DNA from: Methanobacteriota archaeon | GTDB lineage: Archaea; Halobacteriota; Methanomicrobia; Methanomicrobiales; Methanomicrobiaceae | Direction of reading: 5' to 3' | NCBI GenBank assembly: GCA_023396365.1 | Contig: JAEWWL010000063.1 | Location: 1-11,361 of the forward strand | Length of the DNA stretch: 11,361 nucleotides | Shown: positions 5,600 through 11,361 of the stretch, piece after piece | How the letters are laid out: each line of letters opens with the position of its first letter | Position numbering within the stretch: position 1 is the first letter of the stretch | Program-made: the position numbers and the translations under genes | The notes under the pieces: model-generated | Databases searched by the model: none | What the model saw: the letters and a program-made list of their open reading frames with translations, nothing else | What the model was told of the DNA's origin: nothing

Positions 5600-6442
5600 A
5601 TAACAGTAATTACTTTTGCGCATCATAAGGGAGGCACGGGCAAAACGACATCATGTCTTGCAATTGCAGGCTGTCTTTTAAAGACTGGTGAAAAAGTTCT
5701 TGTTATAGACTGCGATCCCCAGGCAAATGCAACCACCGGTCTTGGAATTGACCCTGAAGTGCAGACAAAAAACATGTACGATGTTTTTATGAATGTTTTT
5801 GAGGGCTTTTTGGATGTCTCAATAAAAGATATAATCGTAAATACTCAGTCAGGCATTGATTTGGCGCCATCCTCTCTTGATCTTGTCGGAGTTGAGCCGT
5901 ATCTCTACAGCATAAATGAAAGGGCAGTTGTTTTAAAAGAGGCATTAAAACCTGTGCTGAATGAGTACAGGTATATTTTAATAGACACTCCCCCGAGCAT
6001 GGGGCAGTTTGTAATAAACGGACTTTTAGCCGCAGACAGAATCATCCTCACTCTTGACAACAGCATTTTTGCACAAAAAGGAATAGAGAGCATAAACAGT
6101 ATTTTTGCAGACATAAAAGAGAACACAGGCAGGAAAAAATCACCTGATATGGCGATTATTGCAAGGGCAGGAGCGCTTTCTGAGAGAAAATCTGCCTTAG
6201 AGGAATTAAAAAATATTTTTATGCAGATGTTCTCATCAGAAAATCCCCTGGAAAAAGAAAAATTAAGACAGGATGAACTTGAGGCTGATATAAAAGCCTC
6301 AATAAAGGAAGTCTGCACCGTTCCGTATGACTCAGAGGTAATAGCAGCCCAGAAAGCCGGAATGCCTGTAACTGTTATCTCCCCTGAGAGTCCGGCTTCA
6401 ATAAAATATCAGCAGATCTCAGAAATAATAAAAAACTGGTGA
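5600..6442 (+). CDS. ParA/MinD-family P-loop ATPase, apparent AUA start
   Basis: This is a ParA-type ATPase of about 280 residues when read from codon 5600 (ITVITFAHHKGGTGKTT). The deviant Walker A KGGTGKTT with its signature first lysine is at 10-17, the Walker A' region VLVIDCDPQANATTGLG is at 36-52, and Walker B YILIDTPPS is at 125-133. The C-terminal half contains a charged insertion (FSSENPLEKEKLRQDELEAD) before the VPYDSEV segment. No ATG, GTG or TTG exists in frame between the stop at 5579-5581 and the P-loop. The first canonical start, GTG at 5759, would remove the whole P-loop. ParA proteins bind DNA non-specifically and position cargo such as plasmids or chemoreceptor arrays. The next gene, six bases downstream, encodes a soluble chemoreceptor, and no ParB gene is present, so chemoreceptor positioning is the favoured inference. 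ATPase family is certain; start and role are less so. Confidence 0.85.
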   Translation: MTVITFAHHKGGTGKTTSCLAIAGCLLKTGEKVLVIDCDPQANATTGLGIDPEVQTKNMYDVFMNVFEGFLDVSIKDIIVNTQSGIDLAPSSLDLVGVEPYLYSINERAVVLKEALKPVLNEYRYILIDTPPSMGQFVINGLLAADRIILTLDNSIFAQKGIESINSIFADIKENTGRKKSPDMAIIARAGALSERKSALEELKNIFMQMFSSENPLEKEKLRQDELEADIKASIKEVCTVPYDSEVIAAQKAGMPVTVISPESPASIKYQQISEIIKNW

Positions 6443-6448
6443 TGAAAA

Positions 6449-9175
6449 ATGGCAGATGATAAGATTTCACAGAACAGACCCGGAAGAAAAGCACTCTTTG
6501 CAGGTGCGCAGATTCAAAGGGATTTGTCAGTTTCGACAGATGAGAATTCTTTCTCTGAATTTATTTCCCGGACAACAGAAATTTTTAAGGATTATATTTC
6601 AGGAAATACTGATGCACGATTAGCAGAAAATCAGGCAGATGCAGGGCTTAAAAAATTTGCCTTTGATATAAACAGATTCCTTGATAAGATTGATATCGCA
6701 TCTGATGATTCCAAAACAGAGCTGGTGGAGAATTTAAACGAAAAAATTTCAAAGCTTGAAAATGAAAATAATGAGCTTTCAGAAAATTTGTCAGTCATTC
6801 AAAATGAGTTTGAGGAATTAAGGGGCAGGGCGGATGCTGTTAATGCAGATGAATCCGGTGCAGATGCAAAAATTACAGATGAAATAAATGAACAGCTTTT
6901 AAAGACGCAGTCTGAACTTGAAGATGCAAAAAAGCAGTCTGATATTGAAAGGAAAAAGTATGACTTACTCCTTGCAGAAAAGGAAAACCTCATAGCTGAT
7001 GCAAAATCACAGACTGAAAATAAAGAGCAGATTATTTCAAATCTTGAGCAGAAGCTGTCTGTTTTAACTTCAGGAATGGAAGAGAACAGAAGAATAATTT
7101 CTGAAAAAGAAAATAAAATCTCCGGGCTTTTAGATAAATTAAAAATCGCTGAGTCTGAGCTTTTGCAAAAAGAGGCAAAGTTTGAAAAGATTCATGATGA
7201 ATATTCCCATAATGAAGAAATTGTATCCTCTCTTGAAGATGAAAAAGAACAGCTCAGGGAGGCTTTAAAGCAGAAATCTGAAGAGTCTGAGAAAAAATCC
7301 GGACAGATAGAGACATTAAAGCTTCGCTCAGAGATAATTGTCCAGGAAAACCCGATGCCTATTCTATTAACCGGCACTGACTTTAAGATTCAGATCACCA
7401 ACAAGGCATATGAAAAGATAAGCGGAATTCCTGCATCCCGGCTTATTAAAATGAATTTAAGGGATTTTGAAGTTCTTGAAAAGAAGGGAGAGGGTATAGC
7501 AGCAGTACTTAAGACAAAAAAGCAGAGTCTTGCCGAAGTTAAAATAAAACTGCCGACAGGAATTCACTTCTTCAAACAATATGGAATACCTGTCAGAAAC
7601 AAGGAAGGCGAGATTAAAAATATTTTAATTGTTTATGTCGACATCACAAGGGAAAAAGAGGAAGCCGACGCAATAAAAGAGCAGGTTCGCCAGATTGACA
7701 TTCTCAAAAAGCGCTCTGAAACAATCGTTCAGGAAAACCCTATGCCTATTCTTCTTCTTGACAAAAATCTGAGGATACTTGTCACAAACAGGGCATTTGA
7801 AGAGATGAGCGGGATTAAGGAGTCAGCAATAATCAAAATGAACATGCAGGACTTTAAGGCAGCCGGTATGAAAGGTGACGGAATAAACAGTGTATTCTCA
7901 GCAAAAAAACGCTGCTACTCTGAAGTTTCAATGGAATTTCCATCAGGCTGCCACACTCTTGAGCAGTATGCAATTCCGATTATGAACAACAAGGAGGAGA
8001 TTTCAAATATTCTTGTCGTCTTCAATGAGATAACTGCTCTTCGTAAGAAGGAAAAGGATGTCCTGGATTTAATGGAAAAGGCCAAAGAAGAATCCCTGCG
8101 CCTTGAAGAGAGTGCAAAGGCGGTTACATCCAATATGGTTTCATTTGCAGAGGGCAATTTATTAATAGAAGCTGAAATTTTTGGAACAGATCCGCTTCAG
8201 ACTCTAAAGGAGAAATTCAATGAATCAATTTTATCATTTAGGAATTTAATTGAGGACATTGCTGAAAAGACAAATTACACAGAGAGCACTGCAGAAGACC
8301 TTCGCAAAAATAATGAAGATATTGCGGCTGCAACAGAAAAACTTGCACAGAATGCATGTGAATCTTCAGACTTTACAAAAGATTTGAATCTGCAGTTTGA
8401 AAAAATCAGCAACGGTATCTCTGATCTTTCAGCATCCATTGAAGAGATCTCAGGCACAACACAGGAGGTTATGAATAAGACCCGGATGGCTGCTGCCGAG
8501 GGAAGAAATGCAGCAGTGATTGGAAAAGAGGCATATCTTAAGATGGAGTCTGTCGGTGAAATCTCCAAGCAGAGTGTCAATGAAATCAATTCATTAAATG
8601 AAGAGATGCACAAAATAAATGATATTGTAAAATTAATTAATGGAATTGCCGAACAGACAAATATGCTTGCATTAAATGCCGCAATTGAGGCGGCACGCGC
8701 CGGTGAGCACGGCAGAGGATTTTCAGTTGTTGCAGGCGAAGTCAAAAACCTTGCAGGAGAGTCTAAGAAAGCAACACAGGAGATTCAGAATCTTATCACA
8801 CGCATACAGAAGAACAGCCAGGACACAGCCGATTCCATGCATCATGTCGATGAGGAGATGAGGATTGGAATAGACAGCACAAATGCCGCAGTCCAGGCCT
8901 TAAACAAGATTGTTGATGAGATTGAAACTGCTTCTTATGCAATGACCGAAATTTCAAGGGCAACTGATACGCAGGCTTACGAAACCAATGTCTTTATGCA
9001 GACTATTGATGCTGCAAGTGAAATGACAAGAGGGAATATGAAAAGAATCGAAAGCATTGCCGCTCTTGCAGAAGAAATTTCAGCAACATCACAGGAGGTT
9101 GGGGCAATCTCAAATGAAATGCACGAGATGTCTGTTTCTCTAAAGCAGTCAGTGAATAAATTTAAGGTAAAATAA
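6449..9175 (+). CDS. Cytoplasmic methyl-accepting chemotaxis protein with tandem PAS domains
   Basis: This 908-residue receptor has no hydrophobic segment long enough to cross the membrane, so it should be cytosolic. In order: a basic N-terminal tail (1-25); a HAMP-like segment at about 37-82 (YISGNTDARL, then FDINRFLDKID); a long charged coiled coil (85-290); PAS 1 (about 292-401); PAS 2 (about 422-530); a second HAMP-like segment (about 555-604); and the signalling hairpin to 908. The hairpin tip is classic, with IAEQTNMLALNAAIEAARAG at 733-752 followed by EHGRGFSVV. Two stretches fit the methylation consensus, SASIEEISGT (661-670) and AALAEEISAT (871-880), one on each arm. There is no C-terminal CheR-tethering pentapeptide. 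The start has GGTGAT five bases upstream and lies six bases after the ParA-like gene, so the two are one operon. The ligand is unknown; soluble PAS receptors often sense redox or metabolic state. Confidence 0.93.
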   Translation: MADDKISQNRPGRKALFAGAQIQRDLSVSTDENSFSEFISRTTEIFKDYISGNTDARLAENQADAGLKKFAFDINRFLDKIDIASDDSKTELVENLNEKISKLENENNELSENLSVIQNEFEELRGRADAVNADESGADAKITDEINEQLLKTQSELEDAKKQSDIERKKYDLLLAEKENLIADAKSQTENKEQIISNLEQKLSVLTSGMEENRRIISEKENKISGLLDKLKIAESELLQKEAKFEKIHDEYSHNEEIVSSLEDEKEQLREALKQKSEESEKKSGQIETLKLRSEIIVQENPMPILLTGTDFKIQITNKAYEKISGIPASRLIKMNLRDFEVLEKKGEGIAAVLKTKKQSLAEVKIKLPTGIHFFKQYGIPVRNKEGEIKNILIVYVDITREKEEADAIKEQVRQIDILKKRSETIVQENPMPILLLDKNLRILVTNRAFEEMSGIKESAIIKMNMQDFKAAGMKGDGINSVFSAKKRCYSEVSMEFPSGCHTLEQYAIPIMNNKEEISNILVVFNEITALRKKEKDVLDLMEKAKEESLRLEESAKAVTSNMVSFAEGNLLIEAEIFGTDPLQTLKEKFNESILSFRNLIEDIAEKTNYTESTAEDLRKNNEDIAAATEKLAQNACESSDFTKDLNLQFEKISNGISDLSASIEEISGTTQEVMNKTRMAAAEGRNAAVIGKEAYLKMESVGEISKQSVNEINSLNEEMHKINDIVKLINGIAEQTNMLALNAAIEAARAGEHGRGFSVVAGEVKNLAGESKKATQEIQNLITRIQKNSQDTADSMHHVDEEMRIGIDSTNAAVQALNKIVDEIETASYAMTEISRATDTQAYETNVFMQTIDAASEMTRGNMKRIESIAALAEEISATSQEVGAISNEMHEMSVSLKQSVNKFKVK

Positions 9176-9178
9176 AAA

Positions 9179-9237
9179 TTTTTTTCTGAAATTTTATTCA
9201 AAAAAACCCTGAACAAAAATTAATTTGAATTTTTTTT
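9179..9237 (+). terminator. T-tracts after the chemoreceptor gene
   Basis: T7 (9179-9185) begins three bases after the receptor stop codon, and T8 occurs at 9230-9237, before the TATA box of cheR. These match archaeal oligo-T terminators and suggest that cheR is at least partly transcribed separately. No strong hairpin accompanies them. Confidence 0.5.
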
Positions 9238-9263
9238 GGCATTCAGATGGGAATACCGACTGG

Positions 9264-9271
9264 TATATAAT
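9264..9271 (+). promoter_or_regulatory. TATA box TATATAAT for cheR
   Basis: A good archaeal TATA box; the predicted start about 26 bp downstream falls near 9293. That gives a leader of roughly 24 nt containing AAGGG (9302-9306), ten bases before the ATG at 9317. It also argues against the in-frame TTG at 9278, which would lie upstream of the transcript start. Confidence 0.55.
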
Positions 9272-9316
9272 ATTTAGTTGCAAATAACAAATATACGAAT
9301 TAAGGGCCGTATTAAA

Positions 9317-10114
9317 ATGACAGATTCGGATTTTCAGACATTAAAAAGAACAATAGAAAAAATTCTTGGCATTCAGTGCGGATGCTACAAGGAAGAATAT
9401 ATCAAAAGACGCTTATTGTCAAGGATGAGAATAACCGGAAAGGAGCATTATAAGGATTATAATGCAATGGTAATCTCTGATAAGAACGAACAGGAGCTTT
9501 TAAGAAATGCCCTTACAATAAATGTAACAAAATTTTACAGGGACAAAGAGGTTTTTGATCTTTTAAGAACAGACATTTTTCCCTCCCTCATAAAAAACAA
9601 AGGGCGCATGCGCATCTGGAGCGCAGGCTGTTCAACAGGAGAAGAGCCCTATACTCTTGCCTTAATAATTCATGACCTGATACGGTTAAAGCCGGATGCA
9701 AATGTTACAATTTTTGCATCAGATATTGACAGGGAAGTTTTAAAAAAGGCCAAAGATGGAATATATGATAAAAAATCTCTTGAAAATTTATCTGAAAGTC
9801 AGATAAGGAGGCATTTTACAGAAAACTCTGATGGCAAATTTGAAGTTAAGCCTCATTTAAAAGATATGATTCGCTTCTCCTTCCATGACCTTATGAGCGG
9901 AAGGCCTGTTACAAATTATCTGGATATGGTTTTGTGCCGCAATGTAACCATCTATTTCACAGAGGAGCAGAAAAACGATCTTGCAAAGATGTTTCATCCG
10001 GCACTTGTGTCAAAAGGGTTTTATGTTATGGGCAAAACCGAATTTATGGGAAGGGAAGTGGAAGAATTGTATGAACCCTATAGTGCCCTTCAAAAAATAT
10101 ATACAAAAAAATAA
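9317..10114 (+). CDS. cheR: Chemotaxis protein methyltransferase CheR
   Basis: This 265-residue enzyme transfers methyl groups from S-adenosylmethionine to glutamates of chemoreceptors (EC 2.1.1.80), setting adaptation level. The all-helical N-terminal domain includes EEYIKRRLLSRMR (26-38) and LTINVTKFYRD at 66-76. The SAM-binding IWSAGCSTGEEPYTLA is at 100-115, ASDID at 134-138, and LCRNVTIYF at 206-214 (Thr where most homologues have Leu). The C-terminus ends with the usual GKTEFMG segment and a short tail. The ATG at 9317 is chosen because TATA and Shine-Dalgarno elements sit correctly before it; the in-frame TTG at 9278 would add 13 residues. It follows the receptor gene by 141 bp and probably modifies that receptor among others. 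No CheB, CheA, CheW or CheY is encoded nearby. Confidence 0.95.
   Translation: MTDSDFQTLKRTIEKILGIQCGCYKEEYIKRRLLSRMRITGKEHYKDYNAMVISDKNEQELLRNALTINVTKFYRDKEVFDLLRTDIFPSLIKNKGRMRIWSAGCSTGEEPYTLALIIHDLIRLKPDANVTIFASDIDREVLKKAKDGIYDKKSLENLSESQIRRHFTENSDGKFEVKPHLKDMIRFSFHDLMSGRPVTNYLDMVLCRNVTIYFTEEQKNDLAKMFHPALVSKGFYVMGKTEFMGREVEELYEPYSALQKIYTKK
10105..10111 (-). terminator. T7 tract for the small membrane protein gene, inside the cheR 3' end
   Basis: Read on the minus strand, the last two lysine codons of cheR plus the next base form T7, nine bases beyond the minus-strand stop at 10120. With only five bases between the convergent stops, this tract can end the minus-strand transcript only by lying within cheR. 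Confidence 0.45.
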
Positions 10115-10119
10115 ACCGT

Positions 10120-10347
10120 TTAAACTTTTTTTTCCCTGACTGAAATCTTTTTCATAAGCTCTCTTTTGGATTTTGATTTTTCAATCTCCTGATATATAAG
10201 ATAGAAATTGACACCTATTACAACAATTATTAAGGTAAGCCCTACTCCGAGAAGTATGCCCTGTGTTGTAAAAAACAGCGCCAGCAGTAAAACGACGAAT
10301 GATATCAGATAAAATATTACCCATGTCTGTGTTTCCTGAGGATCCAT
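10120..10347 (-). CDS. Small two-helix membrane protein of unknown function
   Basis: This 75-residue protein was not recognised. It has a short acidic/polar N-terminus (MDPQETQTW), two hydrophobic segments at about 9-29 and 31-54 separated by a very short turn (TTQG), and a strongly charged, lysine-rich C-terminal tail (EIEKSKSKRELMKKISVREKK). The topology is most likely a helical hairpin with the basic tail in the cytoplasm. Members of this size can be subunits or regulators of membrane complexes, but nothing specific can be assigned. It is convergent with cheR at five bases and divergent from the gene at 10577. The ATG has a TATA-like TTATAG about 33 bp upstream, so the leader would be short. 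Coding status is supported by the coherent membrane topology. Confidence 0.65.
   Translation of the reverse strand: MDPQETQTWVIFYLISFVVLLLALFFTTQGILLGVGLTLIIVVIGVNFYLIYQEIEKSKSKRELMKKISVREKKV
10126..10133 (+). terminator. T8 tract for cheR, inside the opposing gene
   Basis: T8 lies 11 bases past the cheR stop and falls within the C-terminal Lys-Lys codons of the minus-strand membrane protein gene. A partly palindromic GTTTAAAC (10118-10125) lies just before it. It fits an archaeal oligo-T terminator. Confidence 0.5.
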
Positions 10348-10576
10348 ACTAACTGAATATCACTTTAGACTACTTCTATAAGAAATTATTTTTCCGGATA
10401 AGAAAATTGAAAAATAATATTTATTTTCTTAGTGAAAATTAAATGATTATTTCATCCGGTTGCAGCAATGATAATATTTATATTCCTGTTTGCAATTTGA
10501 AAAAAAAGACACGGCGCCATAACAGATTTTATGCCAAAAAGAACATTTTATCTTTCTTTATTACAGATAATTCAGT

Positions 10577-11344
10577 GTGGATAAACTGGACTGGATTACA
10601 TTTCTGGCGGCAATTGTAATTGTTGTAGTGCTGGCATTGATTGTTAATCTTCCAAAAATGACAGCTGATGCAGAAGTTTCGGGCGAAATACTATCGGATA
10701 TTTCTGCTGACAGCTGCAGGGATGGTTCGTGCTGCATGCCAAAGACTCATTATTTTTATGAGACCAGCCCGAAAACAGGGCCATTGAAGATAAATTACAA
10801 CAATAATTATCAGGAAATTTATTCCCAGGGTTTGACCGGATATCCAAGACTTCATTTTTCAGACACCGTTAAAAACCCTTCCGGTGATGTAAACGCATAT
10901 GATAAAAACCTCTATAACACCGGTTTTAAAAGCATTTACGGGACATCGGATATTTTTGTCGAAAACATATGGCAGGCCAGAGAGATTACTCCTTTTTCAT
11001 ATATGAGCGGGAGCACATCCGGATTTTCCGAAATTTTTGGTGTGCCTTATTCTCTGTGGAGGATAAGCTCATCTTTTGTTCCGAAAGGAAATCCTGCCTA
11101 TTCTTCATTTACGTGGGTTCTTATTGATTCATCAACAGGGGATATAATTACAGGTGCAAACGTTCTTCCCGGCGAAAAGATCGTAAAAAAATTAGAGATT
11201 TCCAATTTGAAGTATTATTTTTTAATTGAGGCTTTGAATGTGGAGTCTTTTAATTTGTCTCTTGAGACTCCAAAGATGGCTTATGATGAGGCGCATATTA
11301 ACCCCCGGATTGATAATCTGAAAAATTTCCTAAATACTATGTAA
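10577..11344 (+). CDS. Membrane-anchored, probably extracytoplasmic protein of unknown function
   Basis: This 255-residue protein was not recognised. A hydrophobic segment at 7-25 follows a short acidic N-terminus (MDKLDW) and would act as an uncleaved anchor or signal; no lipobox or class III pilin cleavage motif is seen. The rest is polar and rich in Tyr, Ser, Asn and Gly, like a beta-rich surface domain. A cysteine cluster (DSCRDGSCCMPKTH: Cys47, Cys52, Cys53, His58) lies just outside the predicted anchor. The start is GTG at 10577: an in-frame stop at 10568-10570 excludes earlier starts, and the next Met (28) would remove the anchor. No Shine-Dalgarno site is evident, so a leaderless message is possible. 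The stop is at 11342. The 229 bp upstream shows A/T-rich sequence and no clear gene. Confidence 0.7.
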   Translation: MDKLDWITFLAAIVIVVVLALIVNLPKMTADAEVSGEILSDISADSCRDGSCCMPKTHYFYETSPKTGPLKINYNNNYQEIYSQGLTGYPRLHFSDTVKNPSGDVNAYDKNLYNTGFKSIYGTSDIFVENIWQAREITPFSYMSGSTSGFSEIFGVPYSLWRISSSFVPKGNPAYSSFTWVLIDSSTGDIITGANVLPGEKIVKKLEISNLKYYFLIEALNVESFNLSLETPKMAYDEAHINPRIDNLKNFLNTM

Positions 11345-11361
11345 ATTCTAAAAAAAGAATT
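11344..11361 (+). terminator. Possible hairpin at the window edge
   Basis: AATTCT (11344-11349) and AGAATT (11356-11361) form a six-pair stem around an A6 loop directly after the last stop codon. The window ends at the stem, so a following T-tract cannot be seen. The stem is weak and A/T rich. Confidence 0.3.

Noticed and set aside
5905..6318. Long open frame on the minus strand opposite the ParA-like gene, and similar antisense frames opposite the receptor and other genes.
   Set aside because: They are antisense to strongly recognisable proteins, their translations are Ser/Phe/Leu-rich low-quality sequence, and they lack motifs or ribosome sites.
5759..6442. Starting the ParA-like protein at GTG 5759 (227 residues).
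   Set aside because: This would delete the Walker A and A' motifs that are clearly encoded in the same frame immediately upstream (5627-5755), so it cannot be the functional start.
9278..9316. TTG 9278 as the cheR start.
   Set aside because: It lies upstream of the transcript start predicted from the TATATAAT box and has no ribosome site. ATG 9317 matches the usual CheR N-terminus.
10409..10428. Inverted repeat GAAAA...TTTTC upstream of the last gene as an operator.
   Set aside because: Only five outer pairs match before mismatches, in a very A/T-rich stretch where such matches are expected by chance.
10443..10619. A 58-codon frame (ATG 10443 to TAA 10617-10619) before the last gene, with a weak AGTGA upstream.
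   Set aside because: It overlaps the better-supported GTG start at 10577 by 43 bases, has a mixed basic composition with no recognisable motif, and lies in A/T-rich promoter-like sequence. Not called as a gene.

Overview
The window looks like chromosomal DNA from a methanogenic, chemotactic euryarchaeon, probably Methanomicrobiales or a close relative. The evidence is a protein of the methanogenesis marker 8 family (DUF2099), an archaeal-type ornithine cyclodeaminase (TIGR00300/LOR-SDH family), TATA-like promoter elements, oligo-T tracts in place of classical terminators, and GGTGAT-type Shine-Dalgarno sites. The genus is an inference from gene content. No rRNA, tRNA, CRISPR array, transposase or phage gene was seen.

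Layout. Positions 25-2226 (minus strand) hold two metabolic genes: the ornithine cyclodeaminase-like protein, which would make proline from ornithine, and methanogenesis marker 8. A divergent gene follows at 2289-3053 (plus), a seven-helix DUF1624/HGSNAT-type membrane acyltransferase. It converges on a minus-strand pair, a small lipoprotein (4872-5228) overlapping adenine deaminase ade (3211-4875) by four bases. The convergent gap carries an A/T-only 12-14 bp tandem repeat.

Positions 5229-5599 form a long divergent intergenic region with a second, unrelated tandem repeat (about 13 bp, CCAAAACC core), hairpins, a T-tract and a TATA-like box. Downstream lies the most interesting unit. A ParA/MinD-type ATPase (5600-6442) appears to start at a non-canonical AUA codon. 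Six bases later comes a 908-residue chemoreceptor (6449-9175) with no transmembrane segment, followed by the receptor methyltransferase cheR (9317-10114), which has its own TATA box. The arrangement resembles bacterial systems in which a ParA-like ATPase positions soluble chemoreceptor clusters (PpfA with TlpT in Rhodobacter). The receptor N-terminus has a basic Gly-Arg-Lys-Ala-Leu-Phe stretch reminiscent of the ParA-contacting tail of ParB/Spo0J. No cheA, cheW, cheY or cheB lies in the window, so the core pathway must be elsewhere.

The right end holds a two-helix small membrane protein (10120-10347, minus), convergent with cheR at five bases, and a membrane-anchored, probably externally exposed protein of unknown function (10577-11344, plus) with a small cysteine cluster.
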